A DNA stretch of 50,353 nt, taken from contig JBAYNW010000013.1 in the NCBI GenBank assembly GCA_041678605.1, forward strand, positions 1 to 50,353, read 5' to 3'. This document shows, one piece after another, positions 22,559 to 31,849 of the stretch. The notes below the pieces were generated by a model. The model was given only the letters and a program-made list of their open reading frames with translations. It did no database searches and had not been told where the DNA came from. Position 1 is the stretch's first letter. Each line of letters begins with the position of its first letter. The DNA is from JBAYNW01 sp041678605. GTDB taxonomy: Bacteria > Cyanobacteriota > Vampirovibrionia > Gastranaerophilales > Gastranaerophilaceae. Position numbers and translations under genes: made by a program.

Positions 22559-25500
22559 TTATTTTGTGTACTCGTGACTTACCTTATAAACATAATAAAA
22601 CAAATCTAGCAATATGTTAAATATTTCTTCAAAATTCATACACGAATTATCCAGTAAAATTATCGAATTGCCTTCTGTGCAAGCTTTTGGGGCTGAAATA
22701 AACTTTATATATTTTGTAATATTTCGTGATAAATTTGATTGAATAATTTTCCACTCGGCCGGCAGATAAGGAGTATAAATCCTTATGTTATCAGAAGTTT
22801 CCCTGATTACAGAAATTTTTGCATCTGTTGCCGCCAGTCTTATTTTGATAAGTTTTATTAAATTTTGTACGCAGTCAGGCGGAGTTGAAAACCTGTCTTT
22901 CCATTCGTCAATTATATAATCCAATTCGATTTGCGATTTAACATCCGCCAACCGTTTATATTCAATCATTTTTTGATCTTGCGAGCCGACCCATTCGTCC
23001 GGAATATATGCCGTGACGTTAATATCAACAATTGCGGAAGAGATTTGTTCGACTTGTTCGCCTTTCAACTCACGGATGGTTTCTTCCAAAAGTTGGCAAT
23101 AAGTATCAAACCCGACGTTCACCATATGTCCATGCTGCTTTGTTCCAAGAATGTTTCCGACCCCTCGGATTTCTACATCCCTCAGGGCTACCTGATAGCC
23201 GCTGCCCAGTGTTGTAAATTCCTTTATGGCCTTGAGTCTTTGCAGTGCTTCCTGCGTCAAAGTTTTATTCTTTTTGTAAAAACAATAGCAGTAGGCTTGT
23301 CTTTCGCATCTTCCGACCCGGCCGCGAAGCTGATACAACTGTGCAAGCCCAAATTTATCAGCATCATGGATTATAATTGTATTTGCATTAGGTATGTCCA
23401 GTCCTGATTCAATGATTGTGGTACAAAGCAGAATGTCAAATTCCTTGTTGGCAAAATCCACCATAACTTTTTCGAGAGTTTTTTCGTCGAGTTTGGCATG
23501 CCCCACTAAAATTCTTGCGTTTGGAACAATTTTTTGAAGCCGAAGCTTAAATTCTTCAATGGTTTCCACCCTGTTATACAGGTAAAACACCTGTCCGTCA
23601 CGGTCAAGTTCGTGTGTAATTGCGTTTTTAATTGAAGTTTCATTGAATTCGCCGACAAAAGTTTTTATCGGAAGTCTGTTTTTAGGCGGAGTGTTGATTA
23701 CGCTCATATCCTTAATTCCGGACAGCGACATATAAAGCGTTCTGGGGATTGGCGTCGCTGACATGCTTATTATATCAATGTTTTCCTTAAATTTCTTAAG
23801 TTTTTCTTTGTGTCGGACCCCAAATCGATGTTCCTCATCAATTACCAAAAGCCCCAGATTTTTGAATTTAACATCATCCTGTAATAGTCTGTGTGTTGCG
23901 ACAACAACGTCACACGTACCCAGAGCAAGTTCTTTCAGGGTTTGTTTTTGTTCTTTTGCATTTCTAAATCGGGATAAAAGCTGTACATTCACACCGAAAG
24001 GATTAAACCGTTCCTGAATTGTCTGAAAATGCTGCATTGCAAGAATTGTTGTCGGAGCAATAATCGCTGACTGCTTTCCTGATGAGATTGCCTTGAAAAT
24101 TGCACGAATTGCCACTTCTGTTTTACCAAATCCGACGTCCCCGCAAATCAGCCTGTCCATAGGGGTTCCGTTTTCCATGTCCGCCTTAACGTCAATTATA
24201 GCCTTCATTTGGTCGGGCGTTTCCACGTATTCAAAAGCTTCTTCCATTTCGGCCTGCCATGGCGTATCAGGTTCAAAAACAATTCCTTCCTGCATTTTTC
24301 GCTTAGCATAAAGTCTTAGCAAGTCATAAGCAATTTTTTCAACCTCTTTTTTAACACGGGTTTTTACGCTTGTCCAGTCGTTGCCGCCCATTTTAGATAA
24401 TTTAGGTTTAACGGTTCCCGACCCTCTGTATCGGCAAAGCAGGTTAACCTGTTCGGCAGGGATGTGGAGAATATCTTTATTCGCATACTCAATTGTCAAA
24501 TAATCCTTATACTGTCCGTCAATTTGCTGCTGCGAAAGCTCCCTGAAAATTCCGACTCCATGCACGCTGTGAACAACATATTCGCCCTCTTTTATGTCAT
24601 TAATGCTCTCTATAAATTCCGGCTTTTCCTTGTAATAAGAGCGTTTTGAGGCGGTAATTTCTTTGGGACGCTTGTTAAACAGTTCTCTGTCCGTCAGTAA
24701 AATAATTTTTAAACCATCTAAAACACAGCCTGCACAAGAAATATTTTCTATAAAATTCAAATTAAAAACGTTTCTTTCGGCAAAAAGTTCCTTAACCCGC
24801 TCGGGATAATCCGTTGCGATAATGGTCTTATAATCCGGTTTGGAATTGATAAATTCGGCAATTTCATCCGGATTGGCAAAATAATTTTTTAAGGACTGCG
24901 AGTCAAATTCGATTAAATCCTCATAGTCGTAGTCGATAAAATTGTTCAGCCCGATTTTAGCAAAACCTGCTATTTGCTTGTGCAATTCCTCGATTTCAAA
25001 GTGGTTTCGGCTCTTTAATTCAATATTTAATCCCAATTTAAGATTTTCAAGCATTTGGTTTTCGTGATTTTGAGCAATAAACTCGTATTTCGAGAAAATC
25101 TCGGACATTTCGTCGAAAATAATAATGTGTGAGCTGAGATAATCAAATATGCTTACCAAATTATCGTTGAAATAACTTTGATAAACCTCAATACCTTCAA
25201 AAAATCCTTCATTTTCAATCTTTTCACTTATAAAATCAGGGAGTTGCCTTGACCCCAACATAAATTTATAAACCGGTTTAATCGAACATTCCTTAACTTT
25301 TTCGATGCTTTTTTGCGTTTCATTGTTAAAAAATCTCAAATCGACAATTTCATCGCCCCAAAGTTCAATTCTGACAGGATATTCACTAAGCGAAAATACG
25401 TCAATAATGTCGCCCCTTATCGAAAATTCCGAAATGTCGCTGACCATTGTCGAGCGTTTGTAGCCCAGAGCAACAAGCTTTTGGGCAAATTCCTTAGTAT

Positions 25501-25921
25501 CAATTTCATCCCCGATTTTAAGATTAATAGAGTTTTTCTTGATAAAATTCCTGTCCGGAAATTTTTCCAAAAGAGCTTTTACCGGAAAAATAATCACTTC
25601 CGCACCGGAATTAAGTATTTCCAGCTGCTTTGAATAATCATAAAGGTTCGGCGAAACCCCTTCATACATCGAAATGTTTTGATAAGGAAAAATTTCGGCA
25701 GTTGTTCCAAAGGCTGTTTTAAAATCATTTTGGTATTTAAGGGCATTTTGTTCGCTTGCGGTAATAAATAATATTCTTTTTTGAGAAACTTCTTTTATTT
25801 TTTGCACTAAAAGCAATCTCAAAAACGAAGTCAATCCGGTTAGAACAAAGGATTTGCCGGTTATAAGATTTCGTTTAAGATGTAAAAAGTTTTTATTATT
25901 TTCAAAATCAATATTTAACAT
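22559..25921 (-). CDS. mfd: Transcription-repair coupling factor
   Basis: Removes RNA polymerase stalled at DNA lesions and recruits UvrA. It has 1120 residues, normal for Mfd. Order: UvrB-like N-terminal region (SFVLTGLTSFLRLL, IRGDIIDVFSLSEYPVRIELWG), the RNA polymerase interaction domain (GEYVVHSVHGVGIFRELSQQ, about 445), helicase motif I ICGDVGFGKTEVAIRAIFK (about 595), the DEEH box VIDEEHRFGVRHKEKLK, the SATPIPRTLYMSL motif, and LCTTIIESGLDIPNANT with QLYQLRGRVGR. The C-terminal domain begins near 960. It starts one base after the 112-residue gene and is probably translated from the murA transcript. Confidence 0.97.
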   Translation of the reverse strand: MLNIDFENNKNFLHLKRNLITGKSFVLTGLTSFLRLLLVQKIKEVSQKRILFITASEQNALKYQNDFKTAFGTTAEIFPYQNISMYEGVSPNLYDYSKQLEILNSGAEVIIFPVKALLEKFPDRNFIKKNSINLKIGDEIDTKEFAQKLVALGYKRSTMVSDISEFSIRGDIIDVFSLSEYPVRIELWGDEIVDLRFFNNETQKSIEKVKECSIKPVYKFMLGSRQLPDFISEKIENEGFFEGIEVYQSYFNDNLVSIFDYLSSHIIIFDEMSEIFSKYEFIAQNHENQMLENLKLGLNIELKSRNHFEIEELHKQIAGFAKIGLNNFIDYDYEDLIEFDSQSLKNYFANPDEIAEFINSKPDYKTIIATDYPERVKELFAERNVFNLNFIENISCAGCVLDGLKIILLTDRELFNKRPKEITASKRSYYKEKPEFIESINDIKEGEYVVHSVHGVGIFRELSQQQIDGQYKDYLTIEYANKDILHIPAEQVNLLCRYRGSGTVKPKLSKMGGNDWTSVKTRVKKEVEKIAYDLLRLYAKRKMQEGIVFEPDTPWQAEMEEAFEYVETPDQMKAIIDVKADMENGTPMDRLICGDVGFGKTEVAIRAIFKAISSGKQSAIIAPTTILAMQHFQTIQERFNPFGVNVQLLSRFRNAKEQKQTLKELALGTCDVVVATHRLLQDDVKFKNLGLLVIDEEHRFGVRHKEKLKKFKENIDIISMSATPIPRTLYMSLSGIKDMSVINTPPKNRLPIKTFVGEFNETSIKNAITHELDRDGQVFYLYNRVETIEEFKLRLQKIVPNARILVGHAKLDEKTLEKVMVDFANKEFDILLCTTIIESGLDIPNANTIIIHDADKFGLAQLYQLRGRVGRCERQAYCYCFYKKNKTLTQEALQRLKAIKEFTTLGSGYQVALRDVEIRGVGNILGTKQHGHMVNVGFDTYCQLLEETIRELKGEQVEQISSAIVDINVTAYIPDEWVGSQDQKMIEYKRLADVKSQIELDYIIDEWKDRFSTPPDCVQNLIKLIKIRLAATDAKISVIRETSDNIRIYTPYLPAEWKIIQSNLSRNITKYIKFISAPKACTEGNSIILLDNSCMNFEEIFNILLDLFYYVYKVSHEYTK

Positions 25922-26260
25922 TTAACTTTTTTTAATATTGGGACTTTCGTATTCAACTCCCATTTCGTTTAGGGCGTTAATAAACCGCTCGGCACAGGCT
26001 CTTTGTATATCTGGCGGAACAACCCTGAGCAGCTCAACCGTTCTCGATATAACAGGGTCGTTATCGTACCAGCGGTTGCCATTTACAGGCTTAACCAGTT
26101 CATAGAATTTTTCAATAGCATCTTTGGACACTTTTTCTTCAATTTTTTGCAGAAAAATTTCCGCTTGAGCCTTCAATTCATCCTGATAATTTTTTAAAAG
26201 CTCAACTACCTCCAGCAGGAGTGGGTCATGATCATACCATCTTTTATAAATGGGACTCAT
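25922..26260 (-). CDS. Small protein made of two RWYDxDP repeats, unknown function
   Basis: 112 residues with a clear internal duplication: YKRWYDHDPLLLEVVELLKN (about 6-25) and GNRWYDNDPVISRTVELLRV (about 60-79), each followed by an amphipathic helix. The spacing suggests two copies of a unit of about 50 residues. I do not recognise the family. The start overlaps the end of murA by 17 nt, and mfd starts directly after the stop, so the three genes are translationally linked. That linkage between cell-wall synthesis and a DNA-repair translocase does not by itself reveal a role. Confidence 0.75.
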   Translation of the reverse strand: MSPIYKRWYDHDPLLLEVVELLKNYQDELKAQAEIFLQKIEEKVSKDAIEKFYELVKPVNGNRWYDNDPVISRTVELLRVVPPDIQRACAERFINALNEMGVEYESPNIKKS

Positions 26261-27566
26261 TATATATTATTCCTTCTGTTAAGTTAACGTCAGAACTATC
26301 CAGATAACGTTCAATTTTACCACCGAGTAATTTTATTTTTTCTTCAAAATTTTCATATCCTCTGTCTATGTGTTGAAGATTTTCGATAATTGAAGTACCT
26401 TCAGCCATAAGACCTGCAACCACCAACGACGCTCCTGCACGCAAATCACTTGCACAGAGTATTGTTCCGGCTAATTTCTTAACTCCTTTAATTATTGCAT
26501 GATTTCTGTCCTGATGTATATCGGCACCCATTCTGACCAAGTCAGGAACCTGCATAAAACGATTTTCATATAAACTTTCAGTTATAATACCTACTCCGTC
26601 GGCCGTTGTCAAAAGCGTCATTGCCATCGACTGCAAATCGGTCGGAAATCCAGGATAAGGCTGTGTGACAAAATTTATTGAGGTTAAGCGGTTTTTACAG
26701 GAAACCTCTATTGCGGTTGGTTCAATCAATTTTATATTAGCACCCATTTTAAGCAATTTATCGTTGAAAAATGTCAGGTGGCCGGGAAAAACATTTCTGA
26801 TAACCGCTTTTCCTTTTGTTGCGACGACTGCTGACATGTACGTTCCTGCCTCGATTCTGTCGGGAATTGTTGTATACTCAATGGCATGAAGATTTCCCTG
26901 ATTAACCCCGTTAATAACAATTTCAGAAGTTCCTGCACCTGAAATATCAGCCCCCATTGTATTTAAGAAGTTTGCCAAATCTACGATTTCAGGTTCCTGA
27001 GCCGCATTTTGAATACGTGTTGAGCCTTCAGCCAGAATAGATGCAAGCATAAGGTTTTCGGTTGCACCTACCGACGGAATATCCAAATAAACATCCGCAC
27101 CCACCAATCTTGATGCTTTTGCATGTACATAACCGTTCTCAATTTTGATTTTCGCACCAAGAGCTTCAAGTCCTTTTATGTGAAAATCAACCCGCCTTTC
27201 GCCAATTGCACAACCACCGGGTAGAGCCACAATGGCCTCTTTGCATCTTGTGACCAAAGCCCCTAATATTATAAAAGAAGCACGCATTTTACTTACCAGT
27301 TCATATTTTGCGGTGATGCTTGTAATATTGGTTGCATCAATTGAAACGGATTTTTCCTGTTTATCATACTTAATCTTTGTCCCCAATCCTTCAATTACGC
27401 TAAGCATAATGTCAACGTCCGTTAAATCGGGAACGTTGTAAATTTTAGTTTCGCCTTTTGCCAAAATCGATGCAGCCATTAACTTTAAAACAGCGTTTTT
27501 AGCTCCACCTATCGACACTTCGCCTTTTAGGGGCATTCCGCCTCTTATTCTGAATTTCTCGGACAA
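26244..27566 (-). CDS. murA: UDP-N-acetylglucosamine 1-carboxyvinyltransferase
   Basis: First committed step of peptidoglycan synthesis: adds enolpyruvate from PEP to UDP-GlcNAc. The fosfomycin-target cysteine is present in LPGGCAIGERRVDFHIKGLEALGA (about residue 115), and the C-terminal SDLRAGASLVVAGLMAEG carries the conserved arginine. N-terminal MPLKGEVSIGGAKNAVLKLMAA is typical. The start is a TTG with GGAGGGAC close upstream. At 440 residues it is about 20 longer than usual, the excess being at the C-terminus, which overlaps the next gene. It is divergent from the patatin gene. Confidence 0.97.
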   Translation of the reverse strand: MSEKFRIRGGMPLKGEVSIGGAKNAVLKLMAASILAKGETKIYNVPDLTDVDIMLSVIEGLGTKIKYDKQEKSVSIDATNITSITAKYELVSKMRASFIILGALVTRCKEAIVALPGGCAIGERRVDFHIKGLEALGAKIKIENGYVHAKASRLVGADVYLDIPSVGATENLMLASILAEGSTRIQNAAQEPEIVDLANFLNTMGADISGAGTSEIVINGVNQGNLHAIEYTTIPDRIEAGTYMSAVVATKGKAVIRNVFPGHLTFFNDKLLKMGANIKLIEPTAIEVSCKNRLTSINFVTQPYPGFPTDLQSMAMTLLTTADGVGIITESLYENRFMQVPDLVRMGADIHQDRNHAIIKGVKKLAGTILCASDLRAGASLVVAGLMAEGTSIIENLQHIDRGYENFEEKIKLLGGKIERYLDSSDVNLTEGIIYNESHL

Positions 27567-27716
27567 AGTCCCTCCAAGTATAATCTATAAACTACTAATA
27601 TCATAATACAATTATAATGCATTATTGTAAATAGGTTAATTAATGTAAAGTTTTTATTAAGATAAAAAGCCGGAAAGATACTTTTCCGCATGCTTCTTTG
27701 TATAGTAGGGTTTTTT

Positions 27717-27733
27717 TATGCTACAATCCATGA
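27717..27733 (+). promoter_or_regulatory. Extended -10 promoter of the patatin gene, probably leaderless
   Basis: TATGCTACAAT ends at 27727, six bases before the ATG at 27734. No ribosome binding site is present. A weak -35 (TTGTAT, 27698-27703) lies 18 bases upstream of the -10. Confidence 0.55.
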
Positions 27734-28930
27734 ATGAGAAATAAGTCATTTGAATATACCTGTATTTTTGGAGGCGGGGCAATTCGTGGGGTTTCTTACG
27801 TCGGTGCAGTGAAAGCACTTGAGGAGCTTGGAGTTTCCCCTAACACTATGGCTGGTTCTTCTGTCGGTGCCATTTTTGCCGGTCTTTTGGCGGTCGGATA
27901 CACAGCAGACGAACTTAAAGAAATTTTTATGCAGGTAAATTATGAACTTTTTCGCGATATTCACTTTGGACTCGGTAAGAATTTTGCCTTAAGCAAGGGA
28001 GAAATTTTTTTAGATTGGCTGAGGGAACTGATAGAAAAAAAATACTACGGCGAAAAGTTTAATGAAGAAGGCAATGCCCCTGTTACATTTGCTGATTTAG
28101 ATAAAAATTTAATAATAATTACAACCGACTTAACCAATTTCAAATATAAAGAATTTTCCAAATTTGAAACTCCTGATTTTGAGGTGGCTTGTGCGATAAG
28201 AATTTCTTCTACAATGCCCGGTTTAATGAAGCCGGTGGAAGAAAACGGGTCTCTGCTGGTTGACGGAGACTTACAAAAAAGCTGGCCCATGTGGAGATTA
28301 TCCAAAAACCTTTGTCCTGAAGAAGAAAGAGTCCTCGAGTTCAGGCTGGAAGGGGATTATGAGGGCAAGGGTCAAAGTGCAATTAACTTTGTGAACACCA
28401 TTTACAGCTGTGTAACTTCCCTTGCAACAGATTTTATTATTGAGACTTACGGGCATCGTGACACATTTGATTACGTAAAAATCAATACCGGTTCGGTTGT
28501 AGTGATGGATTTCAGCCTTTCGAAAGAAAAACGAGAGGAGCTTATGAACATTGGTTATCAGCAAACCAAAGATTATTTTAATATTGCACTGCCGGAGAAA
28601 AAGAAAGAAATCGTAAAACACTATAGGATTATATCAAAACAGATTAACAAATTAAAAAATCTCGTTTTGTCAGGTAGGGTTAAACAGGCACAAAATCAGC
28701 TCGGGCTTTTGTACATGGACATTTATCCTTCAAAAAAACTCATTGATTTAAAATACTACGATATGGTAGAACAATTTAAGGATAATTTTATGGCAAATGT
28801 TGTCATAATACCCCTTTTGGAAATTTATTCACTAAAAAACGACAAATTACTGAAATCTCAGATAAGTTCAATCGCTGCAAGATTTGAAGAAAAAATCATG
28901 GAACTCGAAAGCTATATTTTTAAATTATAA
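27734..28930 (+). CDS. Patatin-like phospholipase (RssA type)
   Basis: Serine lipid acyl hydrolase of 398 residues. The oxyanion motif GGGAIRGVSYVGAVKALEEL is at residues 10-30, the nucleophile elbow is AGSSVGAIFAGLL (Ser about 42), and the catalytic aspartate is in SLLVDGDLQKSWP (about 178), where DGD replaces the common DGG. The C-terminal 140 residues are helical and Lys-rich. There is no signal peptide. The gene is probably transcribed as a leaderless mRNA. Its stop overlaps by six bases the stop of the convergent hepT. Confidence 0.9.
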   Translation: MRNKSFEYTCIFGGGAIRGVSYVGAVKALEELGVSPNTMAGSSVGAIFAGLLAVGYTADELKEIFMQVNYELFRDIHFGLGKNFALSKGEIFLDWLRELIEKKYYGEKFNEEGNAPVTFADLDKNLIIITTDLTNFKYKEFSKFETPDFEVACAIRISSTMPGLMKPVEENGSLLVDGDLQKSWPMWRLSKNLCPEEERVLEFRLEGDYEGKGQSAINFVNTIYSCVTSLATDFIIETYGHRDTFDYVKINTGSVVVMDFSLSKEKREELMNIGYQQTKDYFNIALPEKKKEIVKHYRIISKQINKLKNLVLSGRVKQAQNQLGLLYMDIYPSKKLIDLKYYDMVEQFKDNFMANVVIIPLLEIYSLKNDKLLKSQISSIAARFEEKIMELESYIFKL

Positions 28931-29272
28931 AGATATTTCTTTAATGATTTTTTCAATTTGTGTTTTAAATTCCGGCAACTTGTCTATTATTGTTTTATAA
29001 ACGATTTCATAATCTACTCCAAAATAGTCGTGAATTAATTTATCCCGCATGCCCGCTATTTGCTTAAAAGGGACCTTAGTGTAGCTATTTTTTATTTTTT
29101 CGGGTAAATTTTTAACTGCTTCGCCTATTATTTCAAAGTTTCTTTCAACAGCATCAATCGTTTTTTCATCATTTTGGAACATATCAAAATCCATATTTTT
29201 GGTGTAGTTAAGGATTTTGTTTACAGCCATTTCAATATCTTTCAGAAAGAATACCGGATTTCTTTTTTTCAT
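28925..29272 (-). CDS. hepT: HepT-family toxin (HEPN ribonuclease, DUF86)
   Basis: 115-residue helical HEPN protein. The active-site motif R-x4-H-x-Y is exact: RDKLIHDY near residue 76. In studied pairs, HepT cleaves RNA and the partner MntA silences it by adding AMP units to the tyrosine of this motif. The ATG overlaps the mntA stop by four bases (ATGA), so the two are translated together. The pair is a typical mobile toxin-antitoxin module, set between the convergent patatin gene and the PBP4 gene. Confidence 0.92.
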   Translation of the reverse strand: MKKRNPVFFLKDIEMAVNKILNYTKNMDFDMFQNDEKTIDAVERNFEIIGEAVKNLPEKIKNSYTKVPFKQIAGMRDKLIHDYFGVDYEIVYKTIIDKLPEFKTQIEKIIKEISL

Positions 29273-29577
29273 AAAGCTATAGCCTCTTTTAAAATTGTGT
29301 CCTTAATAAAATTTTTCAGACCCTTTTTTGTTCCTAAATCAACCTTTTTCCCGAAAAGCTTTTGTAGATAGTTTTGTAAGTCAACCATTTCAAACATATC
29401 AATGACTTTTTGAAAATCTACAAGCAGGTCAATGTCGCTGGTTTGCGTTTGTTTACCTCTAGCATAGGAGCCAAAAAGGAAAAAACTTCCAACGAAATAT
29501 TTTTCTTTCAAAAATTTTTCATTTTCTTTTATTTTATTTTTAATTTCTTCTACCGAATAGATTTTTTTATTATACAT
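29269..29577 (-). CDS. mntA: MntA-type nucleotidyltransferase antitoxin
   Basis: 102-residue minimal nucleotidyltransferase. The motif G-S-x10-D-x-D is present: GSYARGKQTQTSDIDLLVDF near residue 37. Family members adenylylate the HepT toxin. I start at the ATG at 29577 because AAAGAGGT lies just upstream; the frame stays open another 11 codons. It precedes hepT with a four-base overlap. Confidence 0.92.
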   Translation of the reverse strand: MYNKKIYSVEEIKNKIKENEKFLKEKYFVGSFFLFGSYARGKQTQTSDIDLLVDFQKVIDMFEMVDLQNYLQKLFGKKVDLGTKKGLKNFIKDTILKEAIAL

Positions 29578-29643
29578 TTTTACCTCTTTTAATATTGGAG
29601 ATTTTAACATATTTTTATTTTTTTAGCAATCCTGCATTAATTT

Positions 29644-31002
29644 TTATAACCTGTCGAAGGCTTCTCTCAAAACGTATTCTTCAAAGGCCTTTTTGTCGGC
29701 GGATTTGGATTTCGGGTCATTGACTATGATGCAAAATGCGTAAGTCTTGCCGCTTTTTGCCGTCAAATATCCCGTAATAGAGCTTATATTAGTTGAAGTT
29801 CCCGTTTTTGCCCTTAAATTGTCTTTGAAATACAACATCCTATCGGCCAGAGTTCCTTCGCCGGGTTGAGCCATATTGCGTTTAAAGTCTTCATTTTGAG
29901 CGGTTTTAAAAAGTATTTCCGTCATAAAATCTGCGGTCAAAAGGTTGTTTTTTGACATTCCGCTGCCATCTACAATCTTGATATTATCGGTGTTGACGCC
30001 AAGCCTTTTGTAATAATCGTTAAACATCTCAACGGCCGACTCTATTGAACCCGTTTCACTGGCAAATTTTCCGCCGGCCAGTTTGAAAACAGTTTCCGCC
30101 ACCATATTATCGCTTTTTTTTAAAATATCAGCGGTTGCTAAAGACATGGGGTGTTTAGACTCTGCTATCATGGTGGTATTCGGAGGTAATTTTAATCTGT
30201 CAAAATCACCGTAGTATGAGATTTTTTGTTTTCTTAAAGTTTCCTCCAGCCTGAGAATAAAATATCTTCGGGGGTAATTGACGGGAATTTTTATATCTAA
30301 ATCGTGAGAAACTGTTCCATCCGCATTTATCACATCAGGCGAAATATAATTTTTTCTTTCCAATTTAACATCGGTCTTATCACCCGTCACAACATTATTA
30401 ATAAAAGCCGTCGGGTAAAAAACATTTGTTGAAATATCGGCGGGAGCTCCGGGGGTTGTCGGGCAAATACTCACTGTCAGGAGATTTTTGTCCATATTGT
30501 AAGAACCGAACTTGGGAGTCCGTGAGTTCAAATCATCATCCCACTGCCAGCCTTCTCCCCATTCGTTGCTGTCTAAAATTGAATCATCAATATAAAATGC
30601 TTTCGGCGAAAATATTTTGTAACCGCCGAGTGTTCTTATCATGCTTTTTAAGTCCGCACTTGTAAAATAAGGGTCCGCACCCAATTTTATATACAAATTA
30701 TTGTCTTTATTTTTATAAAGCAGGGTTTTAAACTCGTAATCTTTTCCCAATGTGTCCAAAGCGGGCAGCAAAGTCGCAATTTTTTGGATAGATGCCGGCG
30801 TCATCGGCATGTTTGCATTAAGCTGAAAGACCCTTTTTCCGGTTGGAATTTCTTTGAAAGAAATACCAATCAAGGCCCTGTTTGAAATATCAGCCTTTTT
30901 AATAGCTGACGCGAGCGGGTTTGCAAAAGGTCTTGCCTGTGCAAATTCTGCAAATCCGATTAAAATAACAAATATAGCTAATAATTTTAAATTTCTTTTC
31001 AC
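29644..31002 (-). CDS. dacB: D-alanyl-D-alanine carboxypeptidase/endopeptidase (PBP4, S13)
   Basis: Exported low-molecular-weight penicillin-binding protein that trims peptidoglycan cross-links. A signal peptide covers residues 1-23 (ending AQA). The three active-site motifs are SxxK in MTPASIQKIAT (about 70), SxN in VDGSGMSKNNLLT (about 335) and KTG in NLRAKTGTSTNIS (about 400). The start codon is GTG, with AGGGGAAA upstream. The 452 residues match the S13 family. It lies downstream of the nitrilase gene on the same strand, 16 nt after it. Confidence 0.93.
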   Translation of the reverse strand: MKRNLKLLAIFVILIGFAEFAQARPFANPLASAIKKADISNRALIGISFKEIPTGKRVFQLNANMPMTPASIQKIATLLPALDTLGKDYEFKTLLYKNKDNNLYIKLGADPYFTSADLKSMIRTLGGYKIFSPKAFYIDDSILDSNEWGEGWQWDDDLNSRTPKFGSYNMDKNLLTVSICPTTPGAPADISTNVFYPTAFINNVVTGDKTDVKLERKNYISPDVINADGTVSHDLDIKIPVNYPRRYFILRLEETLRKQKISYYGDFDRLKLPPNTTMIAESKHPMSLATADILKKSDNMVAETVFKLAGGKFASETGSIESAVEMFNDYYKRLGVNTDNIKIVDGSGMSKNNLLTADFMTEILFKTAQNEDFKRNMAQPGEGTLADRMLYFKDNLRAKTGTSTNISSITGYLTAKSGKTYAFCIIVNDPKSKSADKKAFEEYVLREAFDRL

Positions 31003-31018
31003 GGTTTCCCCTTTTTCC

Positions 31019-31849
31019 TTATTCTACCTCATACTTGTCATGAATATCAAGCAAAACCGTACATTTTTTCCTGAATTCGTACATTTCTTCAAATTTAATC
31101 TCGGCAAACATTGCTCCTTCGCCTTCTTTTACCTCTGAAATTACTTCCCCGTCGTAATCGATTATCCTTGAATGACCCAAATTCCACTCTTCACCCTCTA
31201 TTAAGCCAGATTGAGTCAGGGCGACCATAAAGCATTGGTTTTCTATTGCACGGGCCTTACTTAAAGCCTCCCAGTGAACAGCCCTTGACATGGGCCAGGC
31301 GGCCATGTTTATGAGCAAATCCGCTCCCGCTTTTCGATAAGCCCTGTAAATTTCGGGAAATCTTATGTCATAACAAATCGTCAGACCGATTTTAACACCT
31401 TTGATGTCTATCATTACAGGATTTGAACCTTTTTTGACGAATTTTCCTTCATCACAGCCGTAGTAAGAAAACAAGTGCATTTTGTTATAATGAGCCACCA
31501 ATTCACCGTTTCTATTGATGATAGGACAAGTGTTATGGAGGGTTGGAGGTTTGGATGTTTGGATGTTTGGCTCTTTAACAATGAAAGACCCGCCAATAAT
31601 ATTTACATTATAAGCTTGTGCAATTTGAGAAAGGAAATTGACTGTTTCGCTATTGTTCAAATCTTCTGCGGAGTTTTCAAACTCACTCGGTTTCCAACCC
31701 AGAGTCCAGACTTCCGGCAGCACAATGATATCAGTATCTTGCTGAATATTTTTTTCTATCAAATCTCTAACCTTGGAAAAATTCGCCTCTTTATCTCCGA
31801 GCTTAGAGGACATTTGAATCCCTAATATTTTTAATTTTTTTTCTTCCAT
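31019..31849 (-). CDS. Carbon-nitrogen hydrolase (nitrilase, omega-amidase-like)
   Basis: 276 residues with the catalytic Glu-Lys-Cys triad: VLPEVWTLGW (Glu about 46), HYNKMHLFSYYG (Lys about 117) and GLTICYDIRFPE (Cys about 157). RFPEIYRAYRKAGADLL and AWPMSRAVHWEALSKARAIENQ are close to the YafV/Nit2 omega-amidases, which deamidate 2-oxoglutaramate. A short segment, NIQTSKPPT (about residue 86), comes from GGTTTGGAT repeats (about 31535-31571) that keep the frame. The start overlaps the DUF374 gene by 19 nt. Confidence 0.92.
   Translation of the reverse strand: MEEKKLKILGIQMSSKLGDKEANFSKVRDLIEKNIQQDTDIIVLPEVWTLGWKPSEFENSAEDLNNSETVNFLSQIAQAYNVNIIGGSFIVKEPNIQTSKPPTLHNTCPIINRNGELVAHYNKMHLFSYYGCDEGKFVKKGSNPVMIDIKGVKIGLTICYDIRFPEIYRAYRKAGADLLINMAAWPMSRAVHWEALSKARAIENQCFMVALTQSGLIEGEEWNLGHSRIIDYDGEVISEVKEGEGAMFAEIKFEEMYEFRKKCTVLLDIHDKYEVE
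31535..31571. repeat. Short tandem repeats inside the nitrilase gene
   Basis: Units of GGTTTGGAT/GTTTGGAT, three to four times, encode KEPNIQTSKPPT on the minus strand. Related units, in complement, lie after rplU near 2731-2764. Confidence 0.7.
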
